64,000 bases of DNA from Papaver somniferum. Taxonomy: Eukaryota; Streptophyta; Magnoliopsida; Ranunculales; Papaveraceae. The first letter of the stretch is position 1; every line of letters begins with the position of its first letter. A program made the position numbers and the translations under genes. Positions 23,201 through 33,000 of the stretch are shown here, piece by piece. The stretch lies in assembly GCF_003573695.1 (NCBI RefSeq), contig NW_020621936.1, positions 1,116,001 through 1,180,000 on the forward strand, written 5' to 3'. The notes under the pieces are model-generated. The model was given only the letters and a program-made list of their open reading frames with translations, was not told where the DNA came from and did no database searches.

Positions 23201-23792
23201 GAATTCACGAGGTAGTGGGTGGAAAATTGACCAAGTCTCCACACGTTGAGCAACTGGTTTCAAACACGATCTCCACTTCCCCACTCCTTGATTTCATCAA
23301 CTGTCACACTTCATGGGGTCATGGTGTCTAAAATTACAGCAATATAAATAAGTCTCTGAATCATGATTGAATCATCAGCATCAACAGTACCATCAATCTC
23401 ACGTCTCATCGACAACACGAGATCATCAACTCATAAATTGAGCAACTACTCTCAATTGAGCAATTTCAATCATTCAGAGCTTATCATATTCAGAATTCAC
23501 ACACCCACAATCTTTGATTACCATTGATTCCACATATTTCCCAACTTCCCTTCTACAGATCAACCCATCCTCTCTTGTGACCTAATTTACCCTGGAACGG
23601 TCATTGTCTTGATTTAGGCCGGAGTACTACAGATTGATCTCTCGAATCTAAAGCACCCCCTTTGCAGCGGTGCATCTGTGTGAGGTTTAACATTTCACTC
23701 GGTTCGAGGAGTCTCCTCCGTACGGTCGTCTCCTCCGTACGGTCGTTTCCTCAATTCCTTAAAAACCAGCAAATCGTTTTTCCCCATCTACA
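20238..23792 (+). repeat. GA 3' LTR
   Basis: 3555 bp, TGTAGATGGTGG to CCCATCTACA, matching the 5' LTR throughout. It has one more GC-rich subrepeat and one fewer palindromic unit. G-box at 23147-23152, TATAAATA at 23343-23350. Its last 60 bases repeat CGGTCGTCTCCTCCGTA once more than the 5' LTR. Confidence 0.93.
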
Positions 23793-23797
23793 GAGTT

Positions 23798-24785
23798 GTG
23801 GTATGGAAGAAAACCCAACTTACACTATCTTAGAGTGTTCGGAAGTAAGTGTTATATCCTAAAAGATCGAGAACAGAGAGGGAAATTCGATACCAAAAGT
23901 GATGAAGGTATATATCTTGGCTATGCCTCTGATAGCCGTGGTTTTCGAGTATTAAATCTCAGAACCCAGGTCATGATGGAATCTGCTAACGTTATCATTG
24001 ATGATATTAGTGATTTTCATCATGATAATCCTCCTGTTGAATTTCCTCCTACCGAGACAATTGAGAAAGTCAAAGAAATACCAGAATCAGTTGAAGTTAT
24101 CCCAACTGTTGTTGATCCTGATATTTCTAGTGACGAGGAGAAGAGCACTGATCAGACTAATCCTGACGAACGAGAACGTTTCCATCCACGACACCTCTGG
24201 GTTCAAAGGAATCATGATCCCAACAGTATTTTTAGGGGAAGAGATTCTACAGCTAAGACTAGAGGACAACTTCAAAACATGTGCAATTTTGGTTGTTATC
24301 TATCACAAGTAAAACCAAGAAATATTGATGAAGCTCTGAACGATCCCTTTTGGGTGAATGCAATGCATGAAGAGTTAAATCAATTTCAAAGACAAGATGT
24401 ATGGGAACTCGTACCTTGTCCCTCCAATGTCAATATTGTTGGAACAAAATGGATATTCAAGAACAAGTCTGATGAATTTGGCACAATTATCAGAAATAAA
24501 GCCAGACTTGTCGCTCAAGGATACTCACAAATTGAAGGTATCGACTTTGACGAAAACTTTTGCTCCTGTGGCACGACTTGAGTCCATTAGACTTTTATTA
24601 GCTCATGCTTGTTTTCTCAAGGTTAAGCTTTTCCAAATGGATATAAAATCCGCATTCTTAAACGGAATTCTAAAGGAGGAAGTATATGTTGCTCAACCTA
24701 AAGGATTTGAAAACCTTGATTTCCCAGATCATGTTCTTAGCTCAAAAAGGAATTATATGGGTTAAAACAAGCACCTAGAGCCTGA
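23798..24785 (+). pseudogene. pol: S2 pol: integrase C-terminus and start of reverse transcriptase
   Basis: Continues S2 integrase after the GA TSD (WYGRKPNLHYLRVFGSKCY, KSDEGIYLGYA), then a linker and the copia RT start (NDPFWVNAMHEELNQFQR, NVNIVGTKWIFKNK, NKARLVAQGYSQIEGIDF). An extra T near 24559 shifts the frame at ENFAPVARLES, which carries on in the next frame with LFQMDIKSAFLNGILKEEVY (first RT Asp). A one-base loss near 24740 shifts it again before KKELYGLKQAPRA. A TGA at 24783-24785 replaces the conserved Trp. Confidence 0.9.
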
Positions 24786-25838
24786 TTTGAAAAACTTACC
24801 ACTTCACTCATTAGAAAAGGTTTTTCAAGAGGTGGAGCTGATAAAACTTTGTTTACCAAATGGAGTGAAAAAGATGTTATCATTGCTCAAGTATATGTAG
24901 ATGATATCATCTATGGTTCAACTTCTAAGAGATTTGCAAAGGATTTCCAAGTCTCTCTTGCTAAAGAATTTGAAATGACCAATGTTGGTGAATTAAAATT
25001 TTTCTTAGGATTACAACTTCAACAACGTAAGGATGGAATTTACATATCCCAGGAAAAGTATGCAAGGTATCTTGTGTCAAAATTCGGTTTGGATAAGTCA
25101 TCTCCAAAACTGACACCTATGCCCACTACTGGTAAACTGTACAGAGATGAGAAAGGAGTAAAAGTAGATCAAAAATTGTATCGATCTATTATTGGTAGCC
25201 TTTTATATCTTACAGCTACTAGACCTAATATATTTTTTAGTGTTGGTTGTTGTGTTATATTTCAAGCTAATCCAAAGGAATCTCATCTTGCAGCTGCAAA
25301 AAGGATCATACGATATGTTAATCACACTGTCGGGTATGGTCTATATTATACTTTTGATACTAACACCGACCTTTCTGCTTATTCAGATGCTGATTGGGCA
25401 GGATGTGTAGAAGACATAAAAAGTACATCAGGGGTTTTTTACTACGTAGGACTGAATCTTGTGGCTTGGAATAGCAAGAACCAGAATTCACAATCCATGT
25501 CTACATGTGAAGCAGAATATATTTTTGCTGGCTCATGTTGCACTCAACTCCTATGGATGAAACAAATGCTAGTTGATTATGGAAATGATACTGGAATAAT
25601 GAAGATCTTTTGTGATAACTCTACTGCGATTCGAATCACTGAGAATCCCGTTGAGCACTCAAGAACAAAGCACATTGATATAAGGTACCATTTTATTCGA
25701 GACCTCTATGAAAATGGTATCATAAATATGGAATTTGTGCCTTCCGAAAAACAATCGACTGATATTCTCACCAAACCATTAGACACTGCTACGTTTCAAC
25801 ACTTACGACAGTCTATTGGTGTTGTTTTGGTTCATTAA
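24786..25838 (+). pseudogene. pol: S2 pol: reverse transcriptase catalytic half and RNase H
   Basis: Open from the TGA at 24785 to the natural stop at 25838. RT catalytic box AQVYVDDIIYGST (YVDD codons about 24894-24905), ELKFFLGLQ, QEKYARYLVSKFG and the copia RT thumb GSLLYLTATRPNIFFSV. RNase H follows with AYSDADWAGC, STCEAEYIFAGSC, IFCDNSTAIRI and HIDIRYHFIRD, ending DILTKPLDTATFQHLRQSIG. All visible catalytic residues are kept in this part, but upstream stops prevent expression. Confidence 0.92.
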
Positions 25839-26132
25839 TTTTTTCTATGACTCTTTTCCCTGTGCTTATCTCGATCTTTTGGGCAATTGAGTCTGAAACT
25901 CCAGTAGTGCTTACTTCAATTCTAGATTTGTTTCCGTAGGATTGGTTTTTCTGTCAGAATTCTTTGTGTGTTGTGTCAAAAGAAATCCTTCTTTTCTTTC
26001 GAAATTAAGGTCGCTCTTGTTGTTCTTTCGGGAATGACATTATATGGGGGGAGAGTTCTTAATTGAACTTGTGCTTAATTGACAAATCTTTGTGGGGAGT
26101 GCGGCTGTGGAATATTATAGGGGTTATCTTGT
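25839..26132 (+). other. S2 3' non-coding region, first piece
   Basis: Non-coding sequence after the pol stop, with a purine run ATGGGGGGAGAG near 26043 (a polypurine-like tract). It ends at the GB TSD CTTGT (26128-26132) and resumes at 47778. Confidence 0.7.
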
Positions 26133-26696
26133 TGTTGATGGTGGATTTTCAACAAAGGACAAAACCGTAAAATCATGATACTGCATGTTTCTGAGTTGGC
26201 TTCAGGCGTGTGACGATTCATATTTTACGAAGACATGATGAATATGTTTCCTGAAAGGCCTCCACTAGCTGAGCGTTCAGTGCCACGCATTTCATCATGT
26301 CCTCTATGTAGAATAACGTAATTGGGCGGTTCTCCGTAAGATTGAGAGCAACAACGCTTTCAGGACGCCGGTGACACTCACTGTTCCTTGACTACATGAG
26401 AGAGACCCGCCTCTATATAGAAGAACGATTGGGCGGTTCTCCGTAGATTGAGAGCAACAACGCCTTCATGACGTCGGTGACACTCACTATTCCCTGACTA
26501 TGTAGAGAGCCCGTGTATAGATCCAGGCGGTTCTCCGTAGATTGAGAGCAACAACGTCTTCAGGACTTCGGAAACTCGCTGTCTTCTGACTATACACCTT
26601 TAAAATGGGTATGACGCTTTAACCGGATAATATCTCTTCTGTAATAGATTAATTCTGTCGTGACATTTACCACTGAATTCCCAGAATGATCTATTA

Positions 26697-26985
26697 TTGC
26701 TCCTATTCCATGGTCGAATCCACGACCTGATCCCATGGAATGGCAACAACAATTGCTCCTATTCCATGGTCGAATCCACGGCATGATACCATGGAATGGC
26801 AATAACAATTGATCCTATTCCATGGTCGAAACCACGGCCTGATCCCATGGAATGGCAATAACAATTGCTCTTATTCCATGGTCGAATCCACGACCTGATC
26901 CCAAGGAATGGCAATAACAATTGCTCCTATTCCATAGTCGAATCTACGGTCTGATCCCATGGAATGGCAATAAACAATTGTATCA
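26697..26985. repeat. Five 56-bp palindromic tandem units, GB 5' LTR
   Basis: Each unit holds ATTCCATGG, a 19-base middle starting TCGAATCCACG, and CCATGGAAT. Units 3-5 are diverged in the loop or one arm. The 3' LTR has eight units. Confidence 0.85.
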
Positions 26986-27539
26986 TCTCATTATTCCGAT
27001 TTCATGATCGAATTCACGATCCCATGGAATGGTAATATTCGACTCTATTATTCCGAATTCATGGTCGAATCCACGGCTGATCCGATGGATTGATAATAAA
27101 CTAATACTCATTTTTATTACTCAGTTTCATGAATCATTCTCCACTGAATTTCATAAATTAGTAATAAATACTCAACAATCGGGCATCTGGACCATCACCG
27201 TGTAAGCCCCACAAAAATGGTGCAAGTGTACTCGACAATGATGCACGACTGAGCACCCGGATGCACAAACGAGCATTCAAAAAATATGGACAAATGAGGA
27301 ATCCTACGAAAAACAGGAGAAAAACAACAAAAAATAATAAAATAATAAGAAGCCCCTAGGGGCCGGGCCCACCAGCCGGCAGGCCGTGCCCATTCCTCTT
27401 CCATTATTTTTCCCTATTTTGTTATTTTCATGAACTCATGAAAACTCCTTGATTTTAGCAACTTTCCTTGTTTGAGCAAAACTAAACTCATGAACTCTCC
27501 ATAAATTCATGGATTCATGAAAAATAATATTATAAAATA

Positions 27540-28115
27540 GGGAAAGGTGTGCGGGATCGGGCAACCTAGCCGGCCGGCCATGCCCAAGCCGTGGCCGGTC
27601 CCACACCTTACAATCCCTAGATTTTTATAATTATTGTTTCCCAATTTCATGAAACTCCTCCGTTTCAACAAAACTCATGAATTCTCCATAACTTCATGGA
27701 TTCGTGAAAAATAATATTATAAAACATGGAAAGATGTGCGGGACCGGGCAACCTAGCCGGCCGGCCGGCCATGCCCAAGTCGTGGCCGGTCCCACACCTC
27801 ACAATCCCTAGCTTTTATAATTATTATTCCCTAAACTCATGAAACTTCTCTGTTTCAACGAAAGTTCATGGATTCTCCATAATATTACAATTTCATGAAA
27901 AAATAATAATATAAAATTAGGAAAAGGCGTGCGGGACCGGGCAACATAGCTGGCCGGCCATGCCTTAGCCGTGGCCGAACCACTCCTTGCAATCCCTAGT
28001 TTTTTATAATTATTATTTTCCTCAATTCATGAAACTCCTTGGTTTAAGCAACATTCATGATTCCTTCATATTTTCTCAAATTTTGCGCGAATCATGAAAA
28101 ACTAAAAGCCAACAT
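27540..28115. repeat. GC-rich 187-191 bp tandem units, GB 5' LTR
   Basis: Three clear units starting near 27543, 27730 and 27921 (GGGAAAGGTGTGCGGGA type). Each contains TAGCCGGCCGGCCATGCC and GTGGCCGGTCCCACACC. A weaker unit precedes them at about 27350. CpG- and CHG-rich within AT-rich DNA. Confidence 0.8.
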
Positions 28116-28939
28116 GGTCACACGACCGACTAGCCTCTCACGACAATATTAAATGTTAAAATGTCCTTATTTTAATATTTACAAAATATTGATCAATTGA
28201 GCATACATGCTCATTCCAATAAAAATCAAGAATTTCAGTCAAGATGAAACTCTTCTGAAAATTCACAATGTTGCTCGAACGCACATCAGAAAATGCTGAA
28301 ACTCTCAGTACAGAGACACGGACACCACGAAAACACTGCATGCCATCATGACCTACCAGAGTTATCCCTAGGGCTTGCACAAAGCCGGTCCCACATGTTT
28401 TCATAATTCTGACCTAATTTGCTCAATTGCTCATATTGGGCCCAAACTCTCTCCAACCAACCTGGGGATTGCTCAAACGACCAACAGCTGGTCCCGTGAT
28501 CACCAAGAGCCGGCCCCGTGCCCTCTTGGTGAGTCTCCCATCTTTCATACTTAGGTTTTATCACCTAATGCTGAACCCAGCAGTATTTCAATACATGATG
28601 AATCCGACATTTAATCATCGTTCTTTCACCAACTCTCCAACTGAGAACCCTGGGGCATGCTTACTCGAGCACGGGGCACCACATGGACGCCATATCCCAT
28701 GTGGTCGGTCCCTCTATCACTCATGACCTATTTTCAGCGATTCATCAGTTAACAAATAATTGATCTGAAATTAGGGTATCGAATAAATGTTCTACGAATC
28801 ATCATTCAGAGCAAGATTCAAACACTAATGAATTTATGATGGATTCAGCAACCAACATATGTATTAATCATATAATTTTTGGTAACCTACCAATATTTTA
28901 ATATTTTATTGGGTCACGTCACTAATAAATATTTCGTCG

Positions 28940-29215
28940 AATTGAGCAATACTTGCTCAGTTGCTCAAATATTGATCCAGCTATCAATATTTAGTAATAT
29001 TAGTAATTTGTAGAATTGAGCAATACTTGCTCAGTTGCACGTCAAATTATCAACGTTCAGTATTTTTTCGAATTGAGCAATACTTGCTCAGTTGCACGGC
29101 AAAATTATCAATTTGTCGAATTGAGCAATACTTGCTCAGTTGCTCGAATATTGATCCAACTATCAATATTCAGTAATTTATCAGTAATTCATCGAATTGA
29201 GCAATACTTGCTCAG
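28940..29215. repeat. Interspersed 17-bp palindromes TGAGCAATACTTGCTCA
   Basis: Exact or nearly exact copies start at 28943, 29017, 29074, 29122 and 29198, each followed by GTTGC. Arms of 7 bp, loop of 3. The GB 3' LTR has the same set (46617-46890). GA has diverged copies near 11180-11310, and the minus LTR at 53400-53509 a related array. Confidence 0.8.
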
Positions 29216-30108
29216 TTGCACGAATAATCCATGTATATTCAGTAACTCATCAATATTCAACAACTCGTCGAATTTACAATATTTGCTCAGACGAGCAACA
29301 TTAATACTCATGAATCACTGAGCATTCGTCAATCATGCTCGATTCAACAAAACTTAGACTCACTGTCTAATCAGTCAATAACTGGCTAATTAAAACACGT
29401 CTGCCTTGCAGACTCCACGATTCGTGAGACATCAATCACGTCACAAAAGGGGGGATATCACTTAGGGTTTTGGTCTGGCGGTCTACGGCACATGGATTCA
29501 TCCACAACGAGAAATGTGCGTAAGTCGTGCAAACGGTTGAAGGAGTTAGCAAAGTAGTTGGTGCACGATCAGTCAAGTCTCCACACGACATGGAACTGAC
29601 TTTAACACGATCTCCCACTTTCCCACTCTTTCACTCAAGAAACTGTCACACTTACAGGGATCAATGTGTCCACAACTCTGACAATATAAATAAGTCTCTG
29701 AATCCATGATTGAAAACATCATCAGCATTCATCCACACAGAATTTATCGAGTAACTACTCTCAAGAATTCATCGATCCACCAGAACTTATTCGAACTTAT
29801 CAGTTCACCAATTATTGCAGAAACCTTTAACACATCCATAATCCTTGATCATCATTGATCCCACACAATTCTCATCTTCCCTCCTACAAACCAACCCATC
29901 TCCCTCTTAGCGACCGAATTGACTATGGAATGGCCATTGACTTGGTTTAGGCCGGAGTCCTACAGATTGATCTCTCGAATCTAAGCACTCCCTTTGGAGT
30001 GCATCTGTGTGAGGTTCAACAGTTTGCTCGGTCGAGGAGTCTCGATAACACGCTCTATTCTTCACTTTCCTAAAAAACCAGCAAATCGTTTTTTGCCCAT
30101 CTACAGAT

Positions 30109-30126
30109 TGGCGACCACAGTGGGAG
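30109..30126 (+). other. GB primer binding site
   Basis: TGGCGACCACAGTGGGAG just after the 5' LTR, identical to the GA PBS. Confidence 0.7.
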
Positions 30127-30163
30127 ATTAATCTCTCGGTTGCAATCTCTAATTTTTCACAAA

Positions 30164-31382
30164 ATGGTTGGTCTTAGGTCTACTTCTGAAACTCCAGATT
30201 CTCACCAGAGTCTTTCAAATGACGATATTCCTCATGCTCATTCGAACGACTTTGGTAACGTTCGTCATCATTACTTCACTACTCCTTTTCTCTCTATTGA
30301 CGCATTCGAGGTAGAGATCCCGTCATTGACGAAATTGGCACAAAGGAAAAGAGCTTTAGCCAGGAACATCGATCGATTGAAAGAAGCTATCGATAACCTG
30401 TTCGCCTACATGGTGGAATTGACAAGGCTCTTGGGAGCAGAAATGGCGGAACATCCAAACCCTACTCCCGATGCTTCTCAAATCAACAGTTTCACAACAT
30501 ATGAAAAGCCGGTGGAACAAGAAGTCACACATTTGATCGAGAATCTATGTGAACTCCTGCATTTCTCCAGAGATCAGCGCGCGGACACGTTTGTGGCACC
30601 TAACAAAATATCATCTGACGCGCGAATAGTTCCTTCATCTCCGGTGGTTGAACAAGTGTCCATGGTATCTGAACTTTCGATCAACAACATCACCTTCACT
30701 GAGGAAGACCGAATGGCGGAGGAAGGACATAACCGAGCCCTGTTCGTAACTGCTTCCATTAAGAACTCCGAATTCAGGAGAGTTCTCAAAAATATGGGTG
30801 CTTCCACAAATCTTGTCACCATGAAGACTCTCAAGGATGCCAAAGTTCCGCAAAGCAAGATCGTTCATCATCCCATATTGATGATGGGTTTTGAAGGAAG
30901 CCAGAGCCACACATACGGGTATGTCTATGTCGATCTGAAGGTATGGCCAATTCAATCCACTGTCAAGTTTCATGTGATTGAGAAAGACCCTGATTATCAC
31001 ATGATACTCGGGGAGACCGTGTATTCATGACAATAAAGTTGTTCCTTCGACGTACCATCAATGTATGAAAGCTTTGGTCAACAACAAAATTGTCCGCATC
31101 CCAGCCTCAGTGTCTCCTTACGCTACGGTTTATGATGCTGAGTTCTTAGAACCTCCAAAGAGCATCCCCCAACCTCCGAGCAAGATCTGCAGTACTCCGC
31201 TCCCAAATTGGAAATTCATTGAGAAGGCTGACAAATCATCATCAACAGATGCTAAATCCTCCAAACCATCTACTACACCACTCAAGCGTCGTCAGAGTCA
31301 AGGTACGACTCCTAAAAAGTCCAACTTTATTACTAATTATGATGCAGAAGGGAGAGTCATTTATCTCCGTCGTAAGGATTAA
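30164..31382 (+). pseudogene. gag: GB gag-protease, capsid and knuckle deleted
   Basis: ATG 30164 (MVGLRSTSETPDSHQ) opens a frame to 31030. After an N-terminal helix (RALARNIDRLKEAIDNLFAY) the sequence jumps to VEQEVTHLIENLCELLHFSR, which in GA lies after the zinc knuckle, so the gag core and knuckle are deleted. The protease has RVLKNMGASTNLVTMKTL: the catalytic Asp is Asn. It ends near DPDYHMILG. A frameshift near 31010 moves the continuation to frame 31065-31382 (VNNKIVRIPASVSPYATVYD, then a Lys/Ser-rich linker ending RVIYLRRKD). Confidence 0.8.
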
Positions 31383-31625
31383 CAATTAACAGGGGAGGTC
31401 GACGAAAAGTCTCCCCGCCCTGAAGAATCATGCCAGAGTGAGCAATCACCCGATGAAGAAATATGAGATGCGCCACGACGGCTGCAGGATGACACAGATT
31501 CCACAACTGACGATCTTGAGACTATCAACATCGGAACAGACGAGAACCTAAGGCCAATTTTAATCAGTTCTGCTCTATCACCTGAGGAACGAGAAGGATT
31601 GATAGGTCTGTTGAAGGAGTACACA
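31383..31625 (+). pseudogene. pol: GB pol N-terminal fragment before RT
   Basis: Reads EEI-stop, then DDLETINIGTDENLRPI and SALSPEEREGLIGLLKEYT, the typical Tat/Ogre lead-in to reverse transcriptase. It breaks off exactly where RT should begin and joins a second gag-protease copy. Confidence 0.65.
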
Positions 31626-32520
31626 AGAATCATCTCCCTATCAGAACCTTTACACTCTCTGAACAACTAGTCAAAGAATCAGTTCAATCGTTGATCGAGC
31701 ATATCTGTGAAATTGCTCTATCTGTCTAAGGCACAAAGGAAAGATATGTTCACAACACCCAATTACATTGTGTAAGACATCTGTACATCCCAGGAATACT
31801 CCTTAAACCTTCATCCACAGACAAGAAGATGCACGTCTGGGGACTACTTACCACAGTCCATCTCAGAGGAAATAAATTCGGAAGAATGTTGATCGATGCT
31901 GACACCGCCATCAATATCATTCCACTGAAAACCTCAGAGCCGCAGGCATCACTCGACAAGAAGATACTCGTGATCCCATCTCGATCATATACCTTGAAGG
32001 AACGCTCGGAAATACTTATGGCTACATCACTCTCAAAGTGAACATAAGTTCACCTGGATAGAAACCAAGTTTCACATAATCCGTAAGATCCAGGATATGA
32101 CATGTTCTTCAGATGAGTGTGGATCCACGCTAAAAAGATGGGTACTGACGAAGCGCCTTTGGTTGCACATCTCTCCAACAAAGAAAGTTCCTATCTAGAG
32201 GATTTGGCGGACATTCCATCATCAGAGCACTTAGAGGAATTTCGAACTTTGACGAGGTTGAGGAAAGAACCTGCAAAATATGCATAAACATTCATCAAGA
32301 GAATCCGCACTCAGGAAAGTCTCATTCCTTCCATGTCTATGTCATTTATTTCCTCACATGTTATCCTAACATGGGGACTCAATTCTGTTAGCAACTCTGC
32401 AATACGTCATGAATGGTATCTTCACTGCATTAGTATTTCACCAAGTGGTTGAATCTGACACCGCTTCGAATCGAGCATCTCACCGAGGCATTCACTACTG
32501 AGAGATGACGGAAGCATGGA
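31626..32520 (+). pseudogene. Second, decayed gag-protease module in GB (GA type)
   Basis: Aligns to GA 13735-14600 rather than to GB's own first protease: LYLSKAQRKDMFTT, then MHVWGLLTTVHLRGNKFG and DADTAINIIPLKT (31829-32041 frame), then scattered pieces matching the GA segment after protease (EEFRTLTRLRKEP). Many stops and shifts. GB is therefore a recombinant of two related subfamilies. Confidence 0.7.
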
Positions 32521-33000
32521 AAAGAACACTTTGGGCATTTCTCCATAGACTTGTAGGAATGTCCACGAGTATCAAAAATCTCTGATGTCTGCACAAGTGT
32601 TGAATCCCGTTATCGCAGCGAAATGCCGAATCAACAGAAGATACACGGGCCAAGACGATCAATCCTAAGACATTCGACACTCCAGCGCTCGAGCATATAA
32701 GAAGCCTTCGAATTGTACTCCCAATCAAAGAATGCACCTTTGATAATTACACCTCTAGATTCAGCACAATATCTCGACGTGACACACTGGTTCAACACCG
32801 ACATGATCAAAGTATAGTTGAATTACAATCGATAAGCCTTCACTATCCCATGATAAGACTTCTGAAGCAGATGCAACATCATTCATCAATGAATGCTACA
32901 AACTCCTTCAACTCTGCTAAGTGAATGAGGGATGCACTGGGGACTTGATTTTATTGGAAATTTCAGTTCAATATATTTCAATAAATGTTATCCACATAAC
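32521..33000. other. Decayed GB internal sequence
   Basis: Continues the weak match to GA 14600-14920 and then loses it. No intact frame; the conserved integrase tail seen in GA is not recognisable. Confidence 0.4.

Larger units (their letters stand above)
8739..23792 (+). mobile_element. GA: Ogre/Tat-like Ty3/gypsy element lacking RT, carrying antisense PMD gene
   Basis: Bounded by LTRs 8739-12143 and 20238-23792 with inverted ends TGTAGATGG/CCATCTACA and TSD GAGTT at 8734-8738 and 23793-23797. The insertion restores the S2 integrase reading across the site (PYEL-WYGRKP). Inside are a PBS, gag-protease, a short pol tail, then about 5 kb with an antisense plant mobile domain gene. Reverse transcriptase, RNase H and most of integrase are absent, so it is non-autonomous. 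The tRNA-Arg-like PBS, long LTRs, gag zinc-finger form and antisense ORF position all point to the Tat/Ogre side of Metaviridae. Confidence 0.93.
26133..30105 (+). repeat. GB 5' LTR
   Basis: 3973 bp. From the 5' end: three GGCGGTTCTCCGTA units (near 26324, 26431 and 26525), five palindromic 56-bp units (26697-26985), GC-rich units of about 187-191 bp (27350-28110), five copies of a TGAGCAATACTTGCTCA palindrome (28943-29214), the conserved GATATCACTTAGGG block (29453) and TATAAATA at 29685-29692. No protein-coding gene. Confidence 0.92.

Noticed and set aside
23662..23862. Fusion ORF joining GA LTR end to S2 pol
   Set aside because: Accidental reading across the GA/S2 junction; the true S2 frame begins again at 23798.
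29016..29321. Cys/Ser-containing ORF repeated at 46688-46993
   Set aside because: Product of the TGAGCAATACTTGCTCA palindrome series in GB LTRs, not a protein.
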